Positions 42,901-51,740 of a stretch of DNA of 64,000 bases are shown here, piece by piece. The notes beneath the pieces were generated by a model that did not search any database, was not told the origin of the DNA, and saw nothing but the letters and a program-made list of their open reading frames with translations. Within the stretch, counting starts at the first letter, position 1. Every line of letters starts with the position of its first letter. Origin of the DNA: Pristionchus mayeri (taxonomy: Eukaryota > Nematoda > Chromadorea > Rhabditida > Neodiplogasteridae); assembly GCA_036245805.1 (NCBI GenBank), contig BTRK01000005.1, forward strand, positions 21,242,984 to 21,306,983, in the 5' to 3' direction. Both the position numbers and the translations under genes were made by a program.

Positions 42901-45900
42901 GCACTTGCAGAGACGAAGAAGGAGTAGCTGCCAGCAACTGAGCCACTGTCGGCTCGCCCTCGTATCCACAATAAGGAGAGATCGAGGGATGGGAAGGGTG
43001 TCCTGGACCTGCCCACACTGACGGAGCAAGGGCCATCGGCCATGTGAAACAACGAGAACGAGACTCAGGAAGGAGTTCCTCGTGTGGAGGAAGGGGATCC
43101 ATTCAGGGAAAAGAAGGGATGGTGAGAAGGGGAGGAGATGGAGGTAGATGGAGAGAGGGATGACGAGGTAGATGGAGACCACTGATGAGGTAGAGATGGG
43201 ATGACTACTGTAGAGGGAGATCACACATCGACGATACTGAGGCGAGAACACGAAAACAAATCGATAATCGAGAGAAGGGAAGGAACGGGAGAGAGGGCGG
43301 AAAAGACTGGGAGGGGGGAAGGAGAGAGAGGGAGAGAGGGAGAGATGGTCGGGTCACGGGCCAACCCTCTTTTTACTATAGATGAGAGAGAGGGGGGAGA
43401 GGGAGAGGGGACGAGAGGGGGAGAGAGGAGGGGACCACGAGTGTTCTCTTCCTTGTGTGACTAGAGGGGGTGGAGAGGGGAAGCGAGAGGAGGGGACTGC
43501 CTGGGGGAGGCTGCCACCAAGAGAAAGGGAGAGAAGAACACTAGGAGAGAGGGGAGGAGGAGGGGAAGGGGAGAGCGCGTCCCGCCACCCTCTCTTCCCT
43601 CTTCCCACCCCACAGGCTATTTTTGAGTGCCGGGGGGTGGTACCGACTAAAGGAAGTGAAAAAGAGGATAAGAATTGATGAATCAACTATAAAATAAGCG
43701 ATATACACTCTCCACTGCCCCATCTCTCTTTTCTTAAGAAGGGAAAGGGCGATGAAGGAATAAAACAAGTGAAAAGAGCATATGAGAGATGTACTGATAA
43801 AGAGAGAAAGAGGGACTGTGATGCGAGAAAGTATAAAAAAGAGCTGAATGAGAGAGGAAACGGAGGGGAAGAGGAGGAGTGAGAAGAAGAGGAGGGAAGG
43901 GTAGAGGGAACTCTCCCTCACTCCTCAATCTATCGTCCTGTTTTGAGTCGAGCGATTGTGGTGAAAAAAGAGATGGGGAGGAGAAATCATGGGAGGAGAG
44001 AACGGAGAACGGAAGAGAGAGAGATAGAGAGAGAGGAGTGGGGGGTCTGGGGGAGGGGGTAGGAGAACGATACAAGGGGGACGGCCAATATTCAATGTGA
44101 GAGTAGAATGAGCGAACGATGAAAAAAGTGGAAATGAGAAGAGAGAGAGAGAGGGGGGGGGGAGTAAAGGAGAGGGAACGGGAAGAGATGAAAGTGAAAT
44201 GAATGAAATGAGGAATTGAAGTGAATGAGGTAGAAATGAAGTAAGGGAAGAGAGAAATCCGCCAGAGAAGTTACTTTCATTAAAAATAATCTACTATTCC
44301 TATTAAGTGGACCAGTAGGAAGGGGAAGTTGGAAATGAAACGGAAGCAAGAGAATGGAAGGATATCACTTGATAATCCATTGAGAGAGGCTACTCGACTG
44401 ATTGTACTCACCTTCCATCCCGCAGAGCTGTTCGAGTCTCCCTTGTCACGGAAGTACGGGACATTCTGCACCATCCACTCGTACACTGCAACCACTTCTT
44501 TCCACTACCACTGTTATTCACAAGTCACACTTCAAATTACNNNNNNNNNNNNNNNNNNNNNNNNNNNNNNNNNNNNNNNNNNNNNNNNNNNNNNNNNNNN
44601 NNNNNNNNNNNNNNNNNNNNNNNNNNNNNNNNNNNNNNNNNNNNNNNNNNNNNNNNNNNNNNNNNNNNNNNNNNNNNNNNNNNNNNNNNNNNNNNNNNNN
44701 NNNNNNNNNNNNNNNNNNNNNNNNNNNNNNNNNNNNNNNNNNNNNNNNNNNNNNNNNNNNNNNNNNNNNNNNNNNNNNNNNNNNNNNNNNNNNNNNNNNN
44801 NNNNNNNNNNNNNNNNNNNNNNNNNNNNNNNNNNNNNNNNNNNNNNNNNNNNNNNNNNNNNNNNNNNNNNNNNNNNNNNNNNNNNNNNNNNNNNNNNNNN
44901 NNNNNNNNNNNNNNNNNNNNNNNNNNNNNNNNNNNNNNNNNNNNNNNNNNNNNNNNNNNNNNNNNNNNNNNNNNNNNNNNNNNNNNNNNNNNNNNNNNNN
45001 NNNNNNNNNNNNNNNNNNNNNNNNNNNNNNNNNNNNNNNNGTTTCTAAATTCCTCTTTCATACATTTTTCTTTCTTTCATCCACCCCTACAGCATTTTTC
45101 AGTTGAGTACATAACTTATCTCGTATATCATTTACTGCTTTTACATTAGTGTAATGAGTGTGCGGGAGCCAAATGAGGAAGGAGAGGAGGAGAAGGAAGA
45201 AGAGGAAAGATGTGACATTTGTGAGCGGGAGAGAGTGCTTGCTGGATAGAAGGGGAAGGAGAACAGACAACACATAGTGCATCTCAGGCAATCTATCCGA
45301 GAAGGAAGAAGGGGAGGGAAGATGCTTCTTGTGCTGGGAGCATATCGAGGGGAGATATCTTGGCGAGACAGCACTTTTGATAGGATGCACTTCTAAGATT
45401 AACGACAACCTCGAGATCAACCATGGAAATTTACCAGAAACGTGAATTGAAAAACTACCCAAAATTGGAGGGGAAATCGCATGGATCTAGGCTTCAGCAG
45501 AACATCCGGAATCATGATTAAACATTAAATATTCTCATTTATGTTAGTTTTTTTTAAAGTCTCTGAGACAACAGAAATGGGTCATGGCGAATAGGGAATA
45601 GTATGAGCGCGTTGAAAATTACGGCACTAAAATATATTGAGCCTGAATCAAACCAACCCTGGAGGATCTATGCGTCGAGCAGATTCTACAGTCACTAGCT
45701 ATAGATAGGAAAGAATATTCTTCATCAAGTTGCTTTCTTGTTAGGACAAGCAATCTCACAATCAGCCCCTTCCCCTCTCAAGTTCATCTCGGTAAAAATA
45801 ACAATTCTACATTTATTAACAATGTAGAATTGTTATTTTGTCATTACTTAATATGCGCAAACAACTATTTTCTATTTAAATTTCCTTGAATTACCTCGCA

Positions 45901-47091
45901 CACGTGTCTTCTACATTTTTTATATGAATAAAATAATATAAAAGCTTCTTGTATTTAAACTATAATTGTCGAAAAAAGATTAGTTGTAAATATACCATTA
46001 CAACTAATCCGTATTGCTATCGTCATCTCATCACAAGGGGAAGCCCTCCTTCTCACCCCCCCCCCCCCCTCCACTTCTCTCTCTATCTCTCTATCCTTTT
46101 CTCTCTCGTCTGGCTGGATCATAGAACCAAGGGGACGACGTTTCACCGCGCAACCATCTATCACAAACATATTGTTTTCATCTCAAGAGGATAAAAGTCA
46201 ATATCCCTCACTCTTGATTCGGCCCCCACTAATGAATGAGGTTTTAATCAACATAAACTAAAATAAAGAACCAGAAAAACAGTAATTATATAAAATGGAT
46301 GAATTATTAGGTGAATACTATTTTTTTAAACATAACATGGAAAAGTGATAGTAGGGAATGAAGAAAAGGACGGACAGAGAGGAGGAGGAGGAATTTCATC
46401 TCACCTGGATGAGAAGGGGGAGAAGGCTGCATTGGAGGAGTCGTTGAGACCGCAAGGAACCTCTCCCATCGACAGACCACACACATTCAACTGATCGGAA
46501 GACGAACAATCGCTGCAATCATACTCAATCATGACCCAGAGAGAAAGATGAATAGTGTTCAGGGAGTTGCCAATTCACATCGGGAAGGAGTCACATGCAT
46601 GAGATGCACGTGATTCCCACGTGCACTGCGAGAAACTCTCCCCCCATCTCCACTTATAGACAGAAGATGAGTAACAACATAAATCTCTTTCTATGTCGAA
46701 TGATTCTCTCCTTCTGTACTAGGGTACATCTTCATCCCCTTGCTCCTTCTATTTCCTCCCTCTCTCTGCCAATGGCTATCCTACAGTATCCACTACACAC
46801 GAATCAACAAATCTCACACTCAATCTTCACTTCCTATGAAGTGCATATTCGCAGCAGCATCAAATCTCTTCTTCCAGCCCATGGATGGGAAATGACTTAC
46901 TCTCTCTCTTCAGGTATTCCTTCGTGCACGAGTGGACTAGTAGTGGAAGAGAGGTCCATCTGGGGTCTCCGAAGGGGCCACGTATTGCATCGATCTCTCG
47001 CCATTGGAACCACTTCTGATTCGCCCTCTTCGAAGAGAGGCATCATTCTCACGTCTTCCCTCGGAGATCCATACGATGATGAGGGCTCCAT
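39941..47091 (-). CDS. daf-16: daf-16 (FoxO transcription factor), a and b isoforms
   Basis: FoxO forkhead factor, nuclear effector of insulin/IGF signalling; inactivated by AKT phosphorylation. Isoform a: 47091-46901, 46512-46405, exon(s) lost in the N gap, 44485-44412. Isoform b first exon: 43102-42656. Both join in phase to shared exons 41730-41654, 41579-41462, 40897-40722, 40621-40507, 40461-40387, 40343-40225, 40164-39941. The recognition helix region [20 protein letters not shown] is identical to C. elegans DAF-16 as I remember it. [43 protein letters not shown] and [19 protein letters not shown] are also near-identical. AKT-type motifs RDRCNT (a), RSRCFT (b) and RTRATT are present. 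The last exon needs a one-base correction at 40120-40124 to reach the conserved C-terminus. Introns are CT-rich on the coding strand. Confidence 0.97.
41050..41162. repeat. GGAGGGGGAGGG minisatellite in daf-16 intron
   Basis: About nine units of a 12-bp motif (GGGAGGGGGAGG with GGGATGGGG variants) between shared exons 41462 and 40897. G-quadruplex-capable on the plus (template) strand, C-rich in the daf-16 pre-mRNA. Confidence 0.9.
42656..43102 (-). CDS. daf-16: daf-16 isoform b first exon
   Basis: 149 codons. Starts [20 protein letters not shown] (C. elegans b: ..PPEPRGRCYTWPM), with AKT-type RSRCFT. A Gly/Ser linker leads to basic [17 protein letters not shown], a likely nuclear localisation signal, and the b-type forkhead half [18 protein letters not shown] through [11 protein letters not shown]. 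Ends phase 0, donor GTGAGT. An internal b promoter is expected upstream, in 43103-44411, which is purine-rich on the plus strand. Confidence 0.95.
44412..44485 (-). CDS. daf-16: daf-16 isoform a forkhead exon (helix 2 half)
   Basis: Acceptor gttgcag, 24 codons [24 protein letters not shown], donor GTGAGT. Identical, as far as I recall, to C. elegans DAF-16a. Phase 0 end joins the shared exon at 41730. Mutually exclusive with the b exon at 43102-42656. Confidence 0.95.
44541..45040. other. Assembly gap, 500 N
   Basis: Exactly 500 unknown bases, a conventional placeholder, so true length is unknown. By position it should contain the a-isoform exon encoding the first half of the forkhead domain (N-terminal to [12 protein letters not shown]), because neither flank encodes it. 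Confidence 0.95.
45795..45839. repeat. Perfect 18-bp hairpin in daf-16a intron
   Basis: AAAATAACAATTCTACAT and ATGTAGAATTGTTATTTT form an uninterrupted 18-bp stem with a 9-base loop TTATTAACA. Too short for a typical miRNA precursor; may be a small MITE remnant. Confidence 0.75.
46405..46512 (-). CDS. daf-16: daf-16 isoform a second exon
   Basis: Acceptor gattgcag, donor GTGAGA, phase 2 to phase 2. Encodes [20 protein letters not shown] and a Ser-rich tail [10 protein letters not shown], aligning with the acidic/serine linker that follows IPEE in C. elegans DAF-16a. Next exon expected between here and 44485, most likely in the gap. Confidence 0.8.
46901..47091 (-). CDS. daf-16: daf-16 isoform a first coding exon
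   Basis: Starts at [10 protein letters not shown] (an upstream in-frame Met at 47133 is possible) and contains [18 protein letters not shown] and [11 protein letters not shown], matching the C. elegans DAF-16a N-terminus ([22 protein letters not shown]). RDRCNT is an RxRxxT AKT site, and TWP is the 14-3-3-type context conserved in FoxO. Ends phase 2 at a perfect GTAAGT donor. Confidence 0.9.
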
Positions 47092-47139
47092 CTTGAGGAG
47101 AGAGAGGGGGGAAGAGAGGGAGAGAGAGACCACGGGGCA

Positions 47140-49840
47140 ACAGAGGGCACTTTGGAAGAGACGAGAAGCGAATCTATCTGGAATGAAGAGATGAAGAGGA
47201 GGAAGAGCAAGGGGGGAGGAATGAAGAGGGAGAAGGGCAAAAGAGGGGGGAGAGTGCCTCTGATGGAATAAAGCACGAGAGAGAAGGGCACGAGGAAACC
47301 TTGAAGCTATAATGAGAAGAGAGGGGAAGGAGGGAAGGAGGAGAGGGCATTAGAGATTGAGAAGAGAAACCGTGGGATAAAAAGTAGAGAATTGAGTGAG
47401 GAAAGGGATGAAACGTATGGAGCGAGAGAAGATGCGATAAGATATGGAAAGTATTTGAGAAAGAATTAGTGATGGCACCCTTGAGTGAGAGGATGAGACA
47501 GGAGAGAAAAGGGGAAAGTGGAGGGAGGAAAGAGAGGGAGTAGAGATGGGAAGGGTAGTTGAAGGTTAGATTGGCCAAGAGAGAAGGGGCAAAATTGGAA
47601 AGAGAGATAGAAAGTAGAGTTGAAGTTCGCAGAATGACGAAGAGAATAGAAAGAAGAAAACTGGTTGGATGGAAGGGCCGAGAGATGGAGTGAACGTTGA
47701 GGTTGAAGAAGCAATGATAGAAAGGAGAGAAGGAGAGAAGGCGCAAGGGAAGAAGGAGAGGAGTAGAGAAGAGATCGACAAGTGCATTCGAATAGGAAAA
47801 GAGGAGAACGGCGGATTCGTAATATACTACGTAATCGGGACTGTACTAAATAATGTTTAATATTAAGATATTGGTAATCGAATTTGCCTGTTATACCAAG
47901 TGTTATAGCTGTTATGAAAGAGAGGCCTCTGATGTTCATCTGAATGGAAACAACAACAAAAAACTCTATGGGCATTTGATCATTGGCGGGCAGGGGTTAA
48001 AGCTATGAACTGAACACCAGGTGGGGTCGGGGTCAAAACCGGTGTAAATAAATTTCCCGACTGGGTCGGAGCTCCAACCCGATGGGGTCTTGAAGTTGGC
48101 TTCAAGATGCCCACATAATCAAGGAAATTCAAGAGATCAATGATGAGCATAGCTTTCTGTTGAGTGCGCACATTCGCAAATCAAAATGTTCAGAAAATTG
48201 GAATGGAAAACATGGAATGGTAGAATGGAGCCGATGGTGGGAAAATGAAAGTGTCCCTGTCTCTTACTGAGAGAAGGGAGGGGAAAAGTCCAAACGGAGG
48301 GGGACGAGAGAGGGAAAGGGAAGAGGGCGAGTCAGGGAGAAAGAAGTAGAGAGATTTCGTGGGCAGAAAAGAGAGCAGAGATGGGAGAAGAAGTGAACTA
48401 AGTGAGAGGCGAATATACGGGCGAGTAAAGGAGAGTAAGATAGAAGAAAGGAGAGTAGGGAAAAGAAATACCATAGGACTACGAGTAAAGAGGAGATGGA
48501 TAGATGTATGGAATGAAGGAGGAGAGCGAAGGACGATGAAGGGACTTAGAGAGTGATGAGAAACGAGATGGAAGGAGAGAGGGGGGAAGAGAGACGGAGA
48601 TAAGTGCAGTCACTATCACACGGGACACTTTTCCGATGGAATAGGGGGAGATGGAGGGGACTCCCCCTCCCCCCCCCCCCCCCCTTCACTCGCTCTCGTC
48701 TCCTCTCTAAGAGAGGACATTGAGGATGGAAGAAGACGTGGGGAATGAACGAGAGGTGAGAGAGAGGAGGGACAACTGTTGGAGGCGCAAAAGAAAGTGA
48801 ATACATGAGTGGATGGGACATCTCCCTTTTGGGTCATCCTTCTCAGGAAGTACTTTCATCTTTAAATTGGAAGTACTTTCAGGAAGTACTTTCATCTTTA
48901 AATTGATAACAAAATAGTTAATGGAAAAGACAGCTCATTCGAATATAGCTCAAGTTAAGAGTGATTGGGTGAATAGGAGGGACGGGGAGGGGCGATGCCC
49001 CTTTCAATGTGCACTTGTTTATATTTCACTCGTCTTGTGCTCCCCTCTCGTCAGTTCAGAATTGCGATGAAAGCAAAGAGATGGAGATAGAGAAGGGGGG
49101 AAGAGGGGGGGGGGGGGGGGAGAGTAAGAGAGGCGGAGGAGCGAGGTGATCTCTGATTTCGCCATTTCACACTTAAACATTCCATCCATTCAACTTATAG
49201 ATTTATCTCAGTGGCGGACTAACGTTCTCGTCAAGAACAAAAAAAAAGTTAATTATTTTAAGTACGCTATATGCTTATAATCTCCCTTGTCTCTCAATCA
49301 CTCACTCGCTCTCTCGTTCTCTATCACTCGGGTTTAAAATTCTCTACTCTCTCGTCGACTGCACTCGACGCATTGACCAATATTGATCCATTCCTGGGAT
49401 CTAGCAAAGGAAAATTGGTAAGACACCGCTATACCAAATGAACAAGATTGCTAAATAGTTTCTTATATAAATGACAGCAAATGATGCGTGGAGTGAGTGG
49501 TGTAGAGGAGGAAGGATAGAAAGAAGAGGAGAGGGGGGAAGGAAGGCAGAGACTGGCCAAGAGAGACACTCATAGTGCAAAAACGAACACGAAAACAAGA
49601 AGGTCGGGGAAAGGTCCGTGCGAATGGATCGAAGAGAGCGCAAAAAGGGAACGAAAAAATAGAATAAGGATGCAGGCGGAGATATACTCGATAAAGCTTC
49701 TCAAAATCATTGTAATAACGGGGTAGAGGTTGAATAGATAGAGGCAACTAATCGAGGAGAGATCGGGCGAGATAAAAACGAGGATGGAAGGAGTGACCGG
49801 AGTAGAGGAATAGAGGTGAGGTTGATAAGCAGTAAACTTT
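47140..49840. other. Upstream flank of daf-16a, no gene seen
   Basis: Strongly GA-rich on the plus strand, with long open frames caused only by composition. Contains a 23-33-bp tandem repeat (GGAAGTACTTTCATCTTTAA) at 48845-48903, a C tract at 48669-48684 and a G16 tract at 49105-49120. Presumably includes the a-isoform promoter and 5' UTR. No conserved protein. Confidence 0.5.
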
Positions 49841-50027
49841 GACGAGACAAATGGGAGGGAATCAATATAAGTATTTCGATTGTCTATCAACGTATAAGGT
49901 TGTTGCAAAAGTCTTCCTTTTTTGTATCCTTACTTTGAACTATCCTAATTCGCGTAATTCGAATCTGAAAGCCCAACCAACTTACAGCTCCTCCATATAT
50001 GGGCCGGCCTCCGAGGTTCATCCGGAG

Positions 50028-50300
50028 GGTGGGTGATAAGACCCATCTCGGAAAATGCCATTTCGGAAAAGGACATCTCGGAAATTTTGGAAAACCTCCA
50101 AGAGCGCTCACATAACTTTTGATGCTATTTTATCCTAATTAAAATTATATTTTCGTTTTCCTTTTCATCAATAGTAACGCAAGTAGAAGTATCTGATGAT
50201 AACAAGAAACTTGCGCGAAAGTGGATTTTTTAAAACTTAAAAGTGTAAAGTTTCCGATATGTCGTTTTCCGAAGTGCATTTTCCGAGATGTCTCATCACC
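50028..50300. mobile_element. hAT-like MITE, exact 8-bp target duplication
   Basis: Ends GGTGGGTGATAAGAC and GTCTCATCACC, flanked by ATCCGGAG at 50020-50027 and 50301-50308 (8/8). Interior rich in TTTCGGAAA / TTTCCGA motifs. Same family as 6209-6651. Confidence 0.8.
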
Positions 50301-50657
50301 ATCCGGAGCATAGGTGGGCACCATTGAAACCCGATTTCAAGACCCCGTCGGTTTTTGAGCTCCCACTCAGTCAGTTTTAGAAAAAAAAAGAAATAATGGT
50401 ATCTTTCTAGTATGGAAATACATTTGCACCCCCAGACTAAAATCTCGGTGATCGTAGGATAATATTGCGGAAAGTAGTAAACTTAAATAAATAGCTCCCA
50501 GCTAGATATATATACTTACTCGTAAAATTACAAACCTCTTACGACAGTATTACTTACTCCCTATTTTTTGTGTTTGTAACTTATCAACTTACTTTGCCCA
50601 AGAAAGTGTTTTTAGCAATATTGTTTTAACGTTACAAATTAAGTAATGACAAAGGGG

Positions 50658-50876
50658 CTCTTTCCTACTTCCGTACTAGGCCTAAATAGCTAGGCCCCGC
50701 CCCCCCCCCCCTTCATAATAAGATGTTTAGGGCCTGAGTTCGCCCACTTAGGCTCAGGTTTGGATTACTTAGTGATCAGCTTAGACTGCTTAGGCTTATG
50801 CTTTGTCTCTATAAGGTTAGGCAATCAACAAGTGGGCGTGGGAAGGGGGCAGGGCCTAGTACGGAAATAGGGAAGT
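50658..50876. repeat. MITE, TIR CTTTCCTACTTCCGTACTAG
   Basis: About 220 bp; right end CTAGTACGGAAATAGGGAAG is the imperfect complement of the left. Contains GCCTAAG / CTTAGGC repeats and a 12-base C run. Relative at 58952-59158. Confidence 0.65.
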
Positions 50877-51077
50877 TCCGAAAAAGTTTGCTGGCAATAA
50901 GTTATATTTTTATGACCGAAAAGGTAAATTTACCTGAAACCTGCTGGCAACTTACTTTTCGGACAAACTACTTGCCGCAAAATTACCCTACGATCACAGA
51001 GATACCAAAACTTTTGCAACAACATTATACATATAAATATAAACGGGTTAATGCGAGAACTGAAATTTGCCGAAAGC

Positions 51078-51300
51078 GTTTAAAGTTACCCAACAAGGAC
51101 GAAATTGACCCATTATTTTTTGTCCTCCATCGAATAGCCTATGGTTGAATTTAGTATAGAATGAATATACAAAAATGCTAAAAATCAATAATAGCCTGAA
51201 GGGAAAGCCGGAAATGTTCAGCGTAATCCCGCGCTCCCTCACTTTTGCATATTCTCGTGCACGCGACGGGATCAGGTTTCGTCCCTGTTGGGTAACTTTA
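51078..51300. repeat. TTAA-type MITE
   Basis: TTTAAAGTTACCCAACAAGG and GTTGGGTAACTTTA ends. Interior is closely similar to 34289-34515 in opposite orientation (GGAGGACAAAAAATAATGGG region and GTGCACGCGACGGGATCAGG). Confidence 0.7.
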
Positions 51301-51740
51301 GGATTACTTCACATGCATAGGCATCAACCACAATCGGTATTGAAGTCAACAACAAGATGAAAAAAAACAATCATCTAAAAACTATAAATTAGAAAAATTC
51401 AATATGGGACCATAACCGTACTCCGGAATTCCGCGGAGGAGCAACAAGGAAGGATTGAATTCGACACAAATGTTTTATCAAAATGATTGAATCATTATTA
51501 AATTTTAATATTTCTAAGTGTGTAATAAGAAAATGTTTTTTTCGCAATTTGAAAAAAAAGCTTACCATCAGGTGTCAATTTGATCACAGGGAATAGCACA
51601 ATAACGAAGTTCATTTTTTTGAATGTCGAAGATTTAGAAAGACAATGCCTATTCGAGGTCGAAATACACAAATAACATGAATTAGATGAATTGGACCAGA
51701 GAAAGATCTTGTGCGAAGAATTTCGAATTCAGTCGCCGGA

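Noticed and set aside
47174..49908. Many long minus-strand frames rich in Ser, Pro, Leu and Phe
   Set aside because: Caused by CT-rich composition; no start context, splice pattern or conserved motif.
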